From the NCBI GenBank assembly GCA_914767715.1, contig OU612072.1, positions 13,702,001 through 13,766,000 on the forward strand: DNA of 64,000 nt. The letters run 5' to 3'. A program made the translations under genes and the position numbers. The notes below the pieces were generated by a model. It did no database searches. It worked only from the letters and a program-made list of their open reading frames with translations, and was not told where the DNA came from. Positions 11,301-23,466 of this stretch are shown here, one piece after another (within the stretch, counting starts at the first letter, position 1; every line of letters starts with the position of its first letter). The DNA comes from Membranipora membranacea (lineage: Eukaryota; Bryozoa; Gymnolaemata; Cheilostomatida; Membraniporidae).

Positions 11301-14279
11301 CAGGATGTGTTTTCCAAGGATGCATATGACATGGGTTATTGTGATCTGGTTCCTCATGAAATCACGCTCAAACCTGGCACCCAACCAATCAGGCTTCCTC
11401 CATATAGAGTAGGATATCATGCTAACCTAGAAATAGAAAAGCATGTAGATGAACTATTGAAAAAGGGCATCATTGAACGTACAGTGTCACCATATAGTGC
11501 TCCTGTTCTACTGATAGCTAAGAAAGATGGAACCAGTCGGTTTGTCCAGGACTACCGCAAGCTAAATAAAGCAACTTATATTCCATCACAACCCCTACCA
11601 CGTATTGACGACTCACTAGAGGCACTGAGAGGTTCAACTCTTTTTAGCACATTTGACCTTTTATCTGGTTATTGGCAGTGCTCCTTAAGCCCTGACGCTA
11701 AGGAAATGGTAGCTTTTTGCACCAAAAGCGGAGTCTATACATGGCGTGTACTCGGTATGGGATTGTGTGGTGCTCCAGCCACCTTCGAAAGGTTGATGGA
11801 GAAAGTGTTACAAGGATTGCAATGGCAATCACTACTAGTGTATCTCGACGACATAATTGTCTTCAGTTCAGATGAAGAAACACATCTGACCAGGTTGGAT
11901 ACCATGTTAGAGCGGCTGCAAAAAGCCAATCTAAAAATCAAAGTGTCTAAGACACATTTACTCAAACAGGAAGTTGAGTTTTTGGGCCATATCGTTAATC
12001 AGGATGGTATTCATACAGACCCAGCCAAAGTAAAGGCAATTCAGGAAGTGTCCACTCCTACCTGCATTAAAGAGCTGAGATGTTTCCTTGGTCTCACAGG
12101 GTATTACAGGAAGTTTGTGGAGAGGTTTGCAGAGATTGCAGTCCCTCTGTTCGACCTGTTGAAAAAGAAAAACCAGTCAAGGAAACTTGCGTGGAATGAG
12201 GAATGCCAAAATGCATTCCAGACATTAAAGGACAGTTTAGCGAGTTTCACATCTCTGTCATTCCCAGACTGGACAATACCTTTCATTTTGGACACTGACT
12301 GTAGTGGTGAAGCTATGGGAGCTGTACTGGCTCAGATTGATAAGGATGGGGATGAAAAACCCATTGCTTTCTTTAGTAAAAGACTCTCAGATAGTCAAAA
12401 GAAATATCCAGTGACTAAACAGGAAATGCTAGCACTAGTGTCTGCCGTAAGACATTTCCATACATACCTGTATGGGTCAGAGTTTGTATGTCGGGTTGAC
12501 CATCACTCTCTGATATGGTTACACAATCTCAAGAATCCACAGGGAATTCTAGCCAGATGGTTGGAGGTCCTGGGGACATATAAATTCGATGTGATTCATA
12601 GACCAGGTCGCCAGCACTCTAATGCTGATGCTTTATCTCCACTCCCTTCAGCATCGCAGCAACCTCTCAGCGAGGAACCTGAGGATGAATGTGGTTTCAC
12701 AGTCCGGTCAGTTGACTTCTCCGTTGGTCTATCCACGGATGAACTAGTGCTGGCTCAAGCTGAAGATCCACATCTCATGCCTATCATTCAGAGTCTAAAA
12801 GAGAATAAAAGCATATCACATAAGAACTGCAAGCATTTACCTCGAATTACTCGATTCTATATTGGTAAAATGCCCTCAATGAAATTCCAGGACGGTGTAT
12901 TAATGATCACAACTCATCCTGAGAACGAAGATAAAATTTTGGTGCCGGAATATTACCAGGCAAAGCTGATAAAATCGTTCCATGAGATGGATCACAGTGG
13001 CATGGACAGGACGGAGTCAAGGCTCAGATTATATTATTACTGGCATGACATGCAGTCTGATATCAGATTGTTTGTTAAATCATGTACCAGTTGCCAAATG
13101 AGTAAATTGACTAGAAACCGTGTCAACCATCGGAATCTAGTAGTAGGGACCATTATGGATCAGGTGAGCCTTGATTTCATTGGTCCCCTACAACGGACAA
13201 CGAATGAAAATACATACATATTAATGGCAGTCGAGCACTTTTCTCGTTGGGCAGAGGCATATCCTCTTGCCCAACCTGATGCTGAGTCCTGTGCTAAAAG
13301 TTTATACAAGGGCCTGTTTGCCAATTTTGGCTATAGCCGAGTACTGCATTCGGACCGTGGCAGCGCCTTCATCTCTGAGCTGATGAAAGAGCTGAGCAAT
13401 CTGGGCCAGTGTAAACAAACATTCTCGGCAAGGTATCACCCAATGGGTAACTCCTATGCCGAACGAGTGATTGGGACGGTTACATCGCAGTTACGTACCT
13501 GTGTTGAGCATACCCAACTAGAGTGGGATGATCTCCTAGATACGGTAATGTCCGCCTACAGCGCCACTCCTCACTCTGCTACAGGGTTCTCCCCGAACAT
13601 GGTTATGTTAGGCAGAGAGGTGAGACTTCCAGCTGTGCTCTGTCCTCCAGGTGACAATATACCGGTAACAGATTACGTACGGAAGCTAAATGAAAAGATA
13701 AAGTATGTTTACAGCAAGTGTCTGGGGGCCCCAAACATACAAATGGAGGGTTATGACCACTTGATACACACCCCTCTAAAGGTCGGCGATAGAGTGTTGG
13801 TCAAAAAGATAAATCCCTCCAAGATGGAAACAAAATTTAGTGGACCTCACTCTATCATTAAAGTACTAGATTTTGACACCTATGTACTATCAGAGAAGGG
13901 AAAGGAGGTGATAGAGCATCACAGCAGATTGAAATTATATAGTCCTAACCCGACTGAAGTTGAACCTGACCTGGGTGACTTCATGTCTCAGCATGGGATG
14001 GACCAATCAGATGATGATCTTATCCTAGATCCAGATGATCTGGGTGATGACTTCATGACTACAACTACAACCCAAGATAGATATACTTACGACAATATGG
14101 TGTCCCCAAGGCCTATCATACAGCCTGATGGGTCAGACGATAGCATTCCTCCTGACTCAGGTCAAAACAACACTTCTCAATCACACAATACTAGTCACCC
14201 TGATGGGCCTGCTGTAAGTGTTGGAAGAAGGAGAGAAAGGAGGCTGCCTTCAAGGTATCAAGATTATTTCATGGACTAG
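11301..14279 (+). CDS. Pol: reverse transcriptase, RNase H, integrase
   Basis: Continues the frame of the upstream pol segment. Reverse transcriptase has the conserved YLDDIIVFSS (around 11838). RNase H follows (FILDTDCSGEAMGAVLAQ near 12285; later VDHHSLIW and GRQHSNADALS). Integrase has an HHCC zinc-binding part (HEMDHSGMDRT ... CTSCQMSK, about 12980-13105), catalytic Asp in LDFIGPL, Asp in LHSDRGSAF and Glu in NSYAERVIGTV, then a GPY/F-like module (KFSGPHSIIKVLD) and an acidic, low-complexity tail. No chromodomain is evident. Confidence 0.95.
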   Translation, partial: QDVFSKDAYDMGYCDLVPHEITLKPGTQPIRLPPYRVGYHANLEIEKHVDELLKKGIIERTVSPYSAPVLLIAKKDGTSRFVQDYRKLNKATYIPSQPLPRIDDSLEALRGSTLFSTFDLLSGYWQCSLSPDAKEMVAFCTKSGVYTWRVLGMGLCGAPATFERLMEKVLQGLQWQSLLVYLDDIIVFSSDEETHLTRLDTMLERLQKANLKIKVSKTHLLKQEVEFLGHIVNQDGIHTDPAKVKAIQEVSTPTCIKELRCFLGLTGYYRKFVERFAEIAVPLFDLLKKKNQSRKLAWNEECQNAFQTLKDSLASFTSLSFPDWTIPFILDTDCSGEAMGAVLAQIDKDGDEKPIAFFSKRLSDSQKKYPVTKQEMLALVSAVRHFHTYLYGSEFVCRVDHHSLIWLHNLKNPQGILARWLEVLGTYKFDVIHRPGRQHSNADALSPLPSASQQPLSEEPEDECGFTVRSVDFSVGLSTDELVLAQAEDPHLMPIIQSLKENKSISHKNCKHLPRITRFYIGKMPSMKFQDGVLMITTHPENEDKILVPEYYQAKLIKSFHEMDHSGMDRTESRLRLYYYWHDMQSDIRLFVKSCTSCQMSKLTRNRVNHRNLVVGTIMDQVSLDFIGPLQRTTNENTYILMAVEHFSRWAEAYPLAQPDAESCAKSLYKGLFANFGYSRVLHSDRGSAFISELMKELSNLGQCKQTFSARYHPMGNSYAERVIGTVTSQLRTCVEHTQLEWDDLLDTVMSAYSATPHSATGFSPNMVMLGREVRLPAVLCPPGDNIPVTDYVRKLNEKIKYVYSKCLGAPNIQMEGYDHLIHTPLKVGDRVLVKKINPSKMETKFSGPHSIIKVLDFDTYVLSEKGKEVIEHHSRLKLYSPNPTEVEPDLGDFMSQHGMDQSDDDLILDPDDLGDDFMTTTTTQDRYTYDNMVSPRPIIQPDGSDDSIPPDSGQNNTSQSHNTSHPDGPAVSVGRRRERRLPSRYQDYFMD

Positions 14280-14586
14280 ACTGAGTTGAACATATCTATA
14301 TATATTACTATACATTCATGGCTATTTATCCTTAGATTATTAGGCTATGACTATCTATCTCTCTGTCAGTCATTCAAATGTGTTGCTGAACACATGACAC
14401 ATAGAAAATATTACTCACCTTAGTTATTATCAATTCCCACCAGACCAGTGACCCTCAGGATTCACTTCAGCATGTACAGAGCCACAGTAATGGAATTGGT
14501 AGTTTATGATAGCCAAAGTTCTTATCTGCTGGGCATTAAAATAAAATATATGATGTGTTTCACACATAATTTTATATTGAGGCAGC

Positions 14587-15555
14587 TGAGGTAGTTTTGA
14601 GGCTATAAATAATGTAGCGAGCCCAGTAACACGCATTATTGAGGGGACAACTCTTGCTGTCTGCTATTATAATGGATGTATCATGCCTACTAATTTTGAA
14701 TATTCTAAATATAGAATATTCAAAGTCAAACAGAGTCATTCTGATGTGAAAAGGGTTATCTACCCTGATTTAAACTGGAACATATTATATTATCAATATC
14801 ATGTAGACGGCTTCAACATATATATATTTATTGCAGAAGCAATCTCACGGACATCATAAATATATATTCTATACACATTTAATCTTGGCAATTATCGACA
14901 TGGAACTTAATATTAAGACGGCTGCACCGTCTTACAGTATTATCACAGACAGTCTATCGCATTTCCAATATTACTCCCAGGAAGTGCGTTTCAGTGTCCG
15001 GTCTGAATATATAGTCAATACACCTCATATAGCTAAGGCTACACAGTCCAGGTTCCGGGTACGTCCCGCGTAATCTGCTCAGAGGGCAAGGTCAGGGTAC
15101 ATCTCGCTTCGCAACGTATACTATCAGATATTAATGCACCCGCTACAAGCTCCGCTTGTAAGCTACTCGAGACACCAGCTCTGCTAGGTTGGCTTTGCCA
15201 CCAGTACGACCCTCAGTAAACAGCTCTGCTAGGTTGGCTTTGCCACCAGTACGACCCTCAGTAAACAGCTCTGCTAGGTTGGCTTTGCCACCAGTATGAC
15301 CCTCAGTAAACAGCTCTGCTAGGTTGGCTTTGCCACCAGTACGACCCTCAGGAAACAGCTCTGCTAGGTTGGCTTTGCCACCAGTACGACCCTCTCTAGG
15401 CTGAAGATAGCTATCCAGGAATTCTCTACCCAGGAGTTATCCTCTCTCGGCTCATTCATGGTGAGTTTGGTTAGCTAGATACTGTTAGCCTGAGAACCAA
15501 ACCCTAGCCAGGTAACGGCCAGGTGTTCCACCCTTTCGAGATTTCCCGTACCACA
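14587..15555 (+). repeat. 3' LTR (969 bp)
   Basis: Same sequence as the 5' LTR but with five instead of six 45-bp units (15176-15393). The bases before it (ATTGAGGCAGC) are only weakly purine-rich, so the polypurine tract is poorly defined. Confidence 0.95.
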
Positions 15556-15560
15556 GTATA

Positions 15561-18480
15561 GTAGCTTTTCATGTCATCGAAATGATAAAAAAATTTTTCC
15601 CATTTCAATTATTGTACCACTTCATGTAGCACCATCGACTTGAGAGCATTTAGAAGTGCAGGGTCAGCTGTGATCAACCTGCCCAGAGTTCTGCTTTGAA
15701 GGGAAGGAATTTTCTAATGTCAAATTTTGGTTCTTACATGGATCCATGCATATGATGCTGATTTAAACTTGTAGCTTTCTTAACCAAACTATATTTTTAC
15801 ATCACCCATGTTTTATTGATGATGTCAGGGGAATGCAATTGCTACTAATTGTTTTTGGACACTACATATTATTTCACGCTACTCACCTGAATCGACCCAA
15901 GTCTGCATTGCATGGTGAAAATACAATAAAATGAATTCTTGTATCAAAAACAGTTTTTGTGTTTTCTAGAGACTATTAAAGATGACATGCGGTGGACCCC
16001 AGCGCTTTTAAAGTACCGTTTCAAGGCCAGACAAGGCAACTGTACATTAGTTATTTGTTACGATCACAAAAATCCATGTGAATAATGTGTCTACATCACT
16101 AAAAAACAAAAAATCACTCTGTCACAAAACAGGGGGAACAGAAATTTGTCTTTCTCCAAGCCCAAATTATTCAGCTACAAAATAGGAAGAGAAATTAGCA
16201 TTCTCTCCAAGTCCAAATCACTCAGCTACAAAAACAGGGGAAGAGGAATTAGTGTTTCTCAAATTTCAAATCATTCAGTTATAAAATCAGGGGAAGAAAA
16301 AATATCTGAGCTCTGCTGCCGCAACTTATTCAGCATGGTGGCGTCATCTGATTTATTGTAACACAACAATGGTGTGATATGAATACTTTTACATCACAGC
16401 AACACACCAATGTGGCGAGCAGGTGCCGCATGTGGTATGCCAGGTAATGCACAACTTAGTCACATCTCAGCGCACAACAATGTACTTTTCAACCTGGTAT
16501 CTCAGAGACCTGGATGTTCTCAGTGATGACATAACCACATAAAATATTAAAATTAAGAGTATATGCACGTCACGATTTGACCTCGATGTGGCTTCTCATG
16601 CCCTTACCAAGGTTCCCCATTTTTTTACAGTCGAAAAGCTACTGTATAACTGTATATGCTATTTATTTATTTCGAACTTTAGGGGGCTATTCCAAATGAT
16701 AAAGAAATATATTAGGTGTTGTCTTCTCTTTTACCAAGAGAAGAAAACCACTGTTTCAAAGAATTTACTTTTAGTTGGGTTTCATTGAACGATCTCAGCA
16801 ATAATAACATATTTGTCACCTGCAGCTCACAATTTTCAACATACAGGTTCATCAAAATAAAAAGTTAAACACTTCTAATAACAAGGCGTCAAATCAAATT
16901 TATAATATGCATGTATGGATGGACAGGGTTTGAATCCGTTGAAACCGCTACTTTCCTACTGTTATTATATCAAAAGATTTGTTACGACCACTTATGACCT
17001 CATCTTCATGGCCAAATCTTTTAATCCAACTTTCATATTGAAGACTATTCTTACCATTGGGCGTTTTGGGAGGGGGGGGGAGTTTGAGCCTCTGTAATGT
17101 AATCTAAACTTATTATGAATATCCGATGTCTTCAACATTGGTAGGTATAAGTCGGAAGTCTCTGTGACCTGAAACAAAAGTGCTGTCTTCATTTATTAGG
17201 ACAATTTTTCTGCAGTAATCCCAATCCTTATTCAATACCAGGGCTAGGTAGCCTGTCCAGGCTAAGGGCCAGGCTTGTCAGAGTTTTGTTTATTCTTGAA
17301 AACTAATACTTCATCACTCCTACCAACCATTCAATTGATTGCAGATTTTGCATACATATTTACTAGGATTATCCATCACGCATAGCAACATGAGGATTTA
17401 AAACATCCAAACCCTTACCTCGCACTGCACGCCTTATGAAAAATCAATATGATGACTGCCTTACTCTGTTCCTGAGACTTGAGAGGGAAATGGGACTTAT
17501 TAAAGCAACTAACTGTTTAATGAAGGTACCCTCAGCATATCTAGCCTAAAAATACTCAGCAGTAATGCTAGCCTTACTACTTTAAAAGAGTATACTGACC
17601 AAAATATCTCTTGAAGTACTTGAATCGGGGCAATGGAATGTACATATTTATAACATCGCTTAGATAGATTTGTGTTCAGATTACGTTCCTCTAAGTGCTT
17701 ATGGCTTGTACTTAATATGTCATCCATATAGTGATTAAACTTTTTATATTTTAAATAGCCGGAAGTAGAAGGTATGAATAATATAAGTCTAAGACTGAGC
17801 AGTACAAACGGGTACTTCAAACAGTAGACTGCTATTATCTTCGCACCTGATAAGTGCTCATGCAATGTTGAATGAGACCAAAAGTTTTTTTAATGTTATG
17901 ATAGTTTGCTTGTCTGAACCCTATGTTTTGTTATGTCTTATTTGATTTAAGCGCTGTCTAAACTTCGTCAGCAGACTATTGTCCCTAATATTTGCTTTTA
18001 CTGCATTTAGCAGCTCCGATATCAAAGTTAATGACCAGGGCTCTTTTGTGAGCAATAATTGTTTATCTAAACACTGCGCTGATGTGATTAAAGGTAATCA
18101 ATATCCAAGTGTATCAAGGAGCGTATTGAGATTTATTTCCCCCTTCACATTTTAATACCACAAAATGCAGATTAGTTATCAATTAAGATGATGAAATTAC
18201 CAATTATCAAATCAAAACCTTTGTTATAGAATATTTTTCAAACATAGAATGCCTCAATTCTATAACGCAGCTGAATAATATAAAGAGTCCTATTCATTCA
18301 GTCCGCTCCTGGGAAATTAAGTTTGGCTGATTTCTGTTACTAATGATTGCATAACAGTTCGATAAAATCCAAATAAACTTTGTCAATATCACTTCATAAA
18401 CATATTGTTGATGCTTGGACATATCTGATTTAGTTTTGTTCGTGGTGACGAGTAGTTATCTGTAACTGGATCACTGAAAC
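15561..18480. other. Non-coding region with a short tandem repeat
   Basis: No gene recognised. Open frames such as 17509-17865 on the minus strand lack family motifs. About 16128-16312 is a three-copy degenerate tandem repeat of roughly 52 bp built around ACAGGGGAAGAG ... CTCCAAG..CAAAT..TTCAGCTAC. A G-run lies near 17065-17080. Confidence 0.4.
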
Positions 18481-18943
18481 ATAAGCTCTCACTCTGAAAT
18501 TATTCAATAACATCAGACCAAGAACAGCTAGGCATCCTATGATTCAGTAGCTGCCTCAAAACAGGTAAGTTACTCACATATTACTATATCACTGAGCTGT
18601 CAATAGTTTGGAGCAGGGTTGAACCCCTGCCACTTGTTAGTTGAGAGGGTCGCTAGCCTGGGAGTCAAACTTTCGTCCAGACAGTCGGTAAACTCACAGC
18701 CAACCGTTAATGGTGTTTGAGAATGTTGGGGGTCTTTGAGGCGGCTTTAGGCCAACTACTGTCACCATTTTGAACTGGCTGTGATTAAACTCATGGCCTA
18801 TAGTGCTCACTGCTTTTTAATACTTCTGAATGGGTTCTGTATGAAAGCCCTAGGTCCCCCTGGTATAGCCTTAGTTTTAATTCTAATGCTGAGCCTTGCA
18901 TTTTTTTTGTTTTATCAGGTATATAAATTGAGATAACAACACA

Positions 18944-19887
18944 ATGTCTTCAGCCACTATCCGATCCTCAGTTAGGCCCAAGAGCTCCAAACAGCCATGG
19001 GGGACGATTATAGAGCCTAACTTTGGTATGGGTTATCAGAAGATGACAGGATTTGAGATTGACCAGAGTGTGAACAGGCTATTTCAGGTGAAACAGTACC
19101 GACAGCGGGAGTACCCCAGACCCCCCACCAGAGAGATGAGTTCTACCGAGGTAGAGACTATGGTGAGTTCTGAATAGATATAATCTAACTCCCCAGTGGC
19201 CGAAGTAACGGTTTTTTTCCAAATCCCCTTTAGGCCACTATGGGGAGCTCGGAAAAACCATAATCTGTCTTAGTTGTCTACCTGTGGATTGGTGATAGGG
19301 CTAGATGGCGCAAGGTCGCAATCGGTTAGTGTGACTGCAATTTACTCCCGAGTGATTGGTGCCACAGGAGTTGTTGACTGGCGTCCCACTTGGGGAGCTT
19401 TCAAGGTTGATTGTTCCATCACCCTTGTGTGTATCTCTTTTCGAAAGAAAGTTTAAAATTCTCTTCTGTAGATATACTCACATTATCAAACTAATAATAT
19501 CAGGTCAAATTTTATCCAGTTCGCCTGCATTTAGAGTTGCGGTCAGCCCCTATGTTGTTGAGTTTAGTCGAAATCATACAGGGGTAGCATCTCAAAAACA
19601 AGTGCACTAGATCATACAAGATCTAATCAGATCCATAGCACCGAGCCTAATGCATATAACCCTGCAGAGTAAAGGCGCTTGGAAATTATCAAGTGGGAAG
19701 ATAACTTCCACACTTGTTTTTCTACCATTAATTATTTCTTGTAAGTAAATTATGTCATCTGTTACAGGTTTCAAGGCTCACAGAAAATGGGGGCGACAAA
19801 GCGCCCGACACAAAGAGAACCCAAAAAGACTCAATCTATAAAGAGATGGGACCTGTCAACTCATTTGCCTGGAAAGGATACAACTGA
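18944..19887 (+). CDS. Small two-exon protein, 112 aa, family not recognised
   Basis: Coding exons 18944-19162 and 19768-19887 join in phase 0 (donor ATG/GTGAGT, acceptor TTACAG/GTT) and end at TGA. A probable untranslated first exon ends near 18563 (AAAACAG/GTAAGT), with its acceptor just before the ATG (TTTTATCAG/GTATAT). The protein is basic and polar, with no signal peptide or membrane segment. It has a serine/arginine N-terminus, a middle EPNFGMGYQKMTGFEID, a proline-rich stretch and the end NSFAWKGYN. Splicing restores a continuous conserved-looking frame across the junction (STEVETM/VSRLTENGGDK). Short axonemal proteins have this general character, but I cannot name it. Confidence 0.65.
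19274..19460 (+). repeat. tRNA-type/SINE-like repeat in the intron of the small gene
   Basis: Contains GGGAGCTTTCAAGGTTGATTGTTCCA, here quoted only in part as AGCTTTCAAGGTTGATTG; a related stretch (TTCTTTCAAGGTTGAATATT on the minus strand) occurs near 48010-48060. Two dispersed copies with the same core indicate a repeat family. Boundaries are approximate. Confidence 0.35.
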
Positions 19888-20507
19888 TTGACCCTAACAA
19901 AGTTATTATTCATCGTTTTTAATTTGAATTTGAGACTCTTACTTGTCAATCAACACAGATGCAGTTGTGATTGTTGGGTTCTGATTACGCTTTTGACACG
20001 TGTTTGTTGAATGGTTAGTTGAATTTTCAAGGTATATCTGTAATGAATTACACCAGAACTAATATATTATTGTTTAAGGTCGCTGATCAATATCGGAATT
20101 AGCTTGCTTATTTTTATTGACGAAGAGTTGTAGAGAGCAATTTTACACTTAGCTCACGTTTTAATGTCACCGGTGCTCAATGCTCAAAACTTTTATTTTG
20201 GAAACCGTCCATAATGTTTTCTCATTGCACACGTTTTCAGTCAAGCTAATGAATGTTATTCCAGGAAATTTATTTGAGTAAATTTTATCATATGTAAAAT
20301 AACATTCATTTCTCTTATAATAATGCCAATGTTATCTATAACTGAGGATTATCCTGTTCAACAATGATGTTGACATGGAAAAAATATGAGATCAGAGTTG
20401 ACATTGACATCTTGTCAGCTGTCAAAACATCATACATACTCTCACACTCAAACCTCAAACCCAAACCTCAAACCCAGAACCTGAAACACTCAAGTGTTTG
20501 AGGCCTT

Positions 20508-20650
20508 GGCTTTGAGTCCCACTGCTGACTACTGACTACTGGGTGCTGAGTCCAGGTGTGCTCCGATCTGCCTGCTAACTGTGAGAAACTTGGTGCCGAA
20601 TATGGCGCCACCTATTTTTGTTCAGTCTTCAGACAGAGATAGAAACTCAC
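20508..20650 (+). repeat. Truncated tRNA-derived SINE
   Basis: Begins at the B-box part (TTTGAGTCCCACTGC) and runs through the family body CCAGGTGTGCTCCGATCTGC and TGGTGCCGAATATGGCGCC. The tRNA-like head is missing. Same family as the copies at 21.1, 25.6, 40.2, 56.3 and 63.5 kb. Confidence 0.6.
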
Positions 20651-21007
20651 AACTTTATCTAACATGGTTTGAGTGTCCCTATGTCTTGCACCCATCCAAC
20701 AGCCACACCCCCTCAACCGAGGAATTAAACTTCACCACACATTTACTGGAAGCGAGTTTGTTGCCATTCCATAGCCATCATAGTCATCACATTCACATTT
20801 CATGTGTAATGAGAACAAAGTGTTAGAAAGAGGGGATAATCTGGAAAGGATTTCGCTTCGAATTTTGCTTGTTTCCGCGTTTCACTTCTCGTTGCGTGAG
20901 CACACAACTCCAAAATAATGATTTGTTGAATTCAAAAAATGTATAAATTTCTAACAGCACTAGGGCTGGATACTCTCATCGGAAGCAAAATGTGTGTCAA
21001 TAAAAAA

Positions 21008-21243
21008 AATCAAGTGGTCTTATCACACGCCACACCCCTAAGCCTAGGCAGCGAAATATCCGTTGCATGGAGCTAGGCTGCAATATCTGTGCCAGGTTTT
21101 ATCTTGTTCGCAGGCAGGTTGGAGCACACCTGGGGGCAAACCAAAACTCCAGTAGTCTGTTGACTGGAGGGAGATTCAAACCAATGGCCTTCTACATTTT
21201 TATGCTAAAGTAGCGGCTTTCTAACCAAATGAGCCACCTCCTA
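21008..21243 (-). repeat. tRNA-derived SINE
   Basis: On the minus strand: a head GGAGGTGGCTCATTTGGTTA (A box), then a B-box-like GGTTTGAATC, then CCCCAGGTGTGCTCCAACCT and a tail GGCGTGTGATAAGACCACTT. The head does not fold as a working tRNA acceptor stem. Confidence 0.75.
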
Positions 21244-23331
21244 CACTTATTAGAATCAGACAAAGCACAGAAGTAACACAACCTACATAAGTATCCAGCA
21301 ATATTACAGGAACCTAAAACACCTTTCTCTCAATTGGTGTTAATTGCATCACATCACCAGCACTTTATTGTCATGTGGTGAGTCCCAAGGAACGATCCAC
21401 TCGTTCATTATACTGGTATACTAACCTCAGAAAAAAACCAGGCCTTAATCCGAACGTTCACAAGATATGAGCCCTACCTCCATCATGCACATCATAAAAT
21501 CAACAGTTGTCGATTGTACTGGTGCCAACAAACAAAGTATGTGTGAAGAGCATATGCCATTAGTAGGGTGAAATTCATTTTGATTTTAGGTACTCAAATA
21601 AAATCGGCTTGTTTCCTTATTTCTGCTGTTCAAACAGAGGGTCACATGTTAACTCAGCAAACTACTTGGAGTCAAAGTTGAGAAGTTCTTTGCAATGTGA
21701 TAAGGTTAAAGCTTAGCTCCGATTTTTTTGACCCGATGTTGATTGTTGGAGGTTCTACTTTTATTGTGGGTTCAGGTTTTTTCAAATTACTCTCCGTCCA
21801 CAACCGCTAATTGTTTAGGTTTTCGGATAACTAGGAGTTGTAATACAATTTGACCTATTAGGCAGAAAGAGGCTGTGAAAAGCTACCAGTGAACTGCTAC
21901 CGACAACACAATAGTGTTTTAATGTGAACAAAATAAAAATACATGGTTATAAGACCTTAACTTCACCCAACAACAATGTTCCTACAATACATTTTAGTGA
22001 TCTAGTTTCCAGGAACATCAATACCCAATCTCAACGAGTTGCATTCTGGGATACCATTCAAATCAGACAAACTTTTGTAATTTCAAACTTCTCCCAGGTA
22101 CCCGTTGTCTTGTCTCTGAAAACAGGCTTGCCGAGGTAACAAGTATTAACCCGGGTTTAGGTCTCAAGACCCATAGAACTCAAGCTTTTCATAAAACAAA
22201 GTTTACTCTAGCCTCTTTTTTTCTCAAATCGCCCGGAGGTACGAATTAATTGAAGCAAATCTGAAACTGTGATGCACAACGGCTTTAGCTGCCACCTTTC
22301 AGACTGATTGGCCAAAGAATCCTCGCCTCGCTGCTAGAATTGGTTTCACAGGTTTCAAAGTGAAGGGCTCTGTCTCTGGCTTGACTAGATTTTTGGCAGT
22401 GTTCTTTTTCTGTTAGCTTATGTCATTATAGGTTTACCTTAGATGGCCGTGACCAGTTACAACTGATAGGAGGTGCCCAATACTGGTACCTCAAATTTCA
22501 CATGAGTCATACCAAACACCAGAGTGTAGGTACCAGGATGAGTTTGATTCACAGCTTCGAACCTGGATAGCTACAGTGATGATTATTTACTTGCACACGT
22601 CAACCAGAGGCGGATCTTACTTTGAGCTAGGGGAGATTCTTTTCATTATAGTTTTTAATTTTGACACTTTAATTTTGAACTTACGTAGCAAGAAAGGTGC
22701 ATCGTTATGTATTGATGTGCAGATATTAAAGTAAATTACTCCGCCTTCCTTAGCGATTTTCTTTTTTTGAGGGGGCTCAAATCATTTGAGTCACACCTAG
22801 GACAACCATTGTTTTTGCGACATGGGCAAATAAGATATCAGTACAACAAAATAACAATGACATGAGTTTAAAACTGACAGGTGAGCAGACGTAAGCAGGA
22901 TTCAAAAGGAAATTTTAAAGTAAGTATTCAGGCAGACCAAACTGTTAAAATGAGGTTCAATCTCATTATTGTCATGGTTGTGATTAAGCTTTTTTCATTT
23001 ATATTATGAGTAGTCGAGTGAAGTTAGTTATTTTTATGATTACAAATTGCCATCAATGTGATATTGAGTAAATACAAATGGTAATTGTAAATTTGTTGTC
23101 AATAATTTTTCATTCGTAAAAGACAATTGTCGCAAATTCAGAGCGGCAAGTTCCAGTTTCGTCCATCTTGAAATGTACGTCATGGAAGCTACTGTAGTAC
23201 AGCAAAATGGAGTATCCCACAATGCAAAGCTTTAATTTAATCCTTATATCTAATACACTCATGGCTGAGTTGAACCTGATATGTTTGAAACTAATGAAAA
23301 TTGCATTTTGGGATACTAATTGCATAGCCCA
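21244..23331. other. Non-coding region
   Basis: I see no gene. About 22125-22190 (CTTGCCGAGGTAAC ... GACCCATAGAACTCAAG) resembles 38812-38875 (CTTGCTGAGGTAACTC ... CACCCATAGAACTCATTG), a short dispersed repeat. Confidence 0.35.
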
Positions 23332-23375
23332 TGGACTCTTTTGACATTTCATTTTTTTCCCGATGGCTTTGCAGC

Positions 23376-23466
23376 ATGAATACTCCTACAACAGCTCTCA
23401 TACTCCTAGCCTATGTTCTGGCCGCCATCACAGAGGCACGGGAACTTGTGACTTCCCCAAAACCTG
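23376..23466 (+). pseudogene. Orphan signal-peptide exon, WAP-family type
   Basis: Exon preceded by TTTGCAG/C and followed by donor GTAACT; encodes MNTPTTALILLAYVLAAITE, a clear hydrophobic signal peptide, followed by about 10 residues, leaving in phase 1. It strongly resembles the first exons of the WAP genes at 42.4 and 58.5 kb. I find no downstream WAP exon on this strand before the mirrored copy, so it is probably a relic. Confidence 0.6.

Larger units (their letters stand above)
7184..15560 (+). mobile_element. Complete Ty3/gypsy LTR retrotransposon with 5-bp target-site duplication
   Basis: The element proper is 7189-15555 (8,367 bp), bounded by TG...CA LTRs and flanked by GTATA on both sides (7184-7188 and 15556-15560). 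Domain order in pol is protease, reverse transcriptase, RNase H, integrase, which is the Ty3/gypsy order. The LTRs appear identical apart from one missing 45-bp repeat unit in the right LTR, so insertion is recent. It carries coding lesions (amber codon at 11298-11300; probable frameshift near 9528-9535), so this copy may be non-autonomous despite its youth. No env-like frame is seen after pol. Confidence 0.95.

Noticed and set aside
16128-16312. CRISPR-like repeats
   Set aside because: Degenerate contiguous tandem repeat without unique spacers, in a eukaryotic genome.
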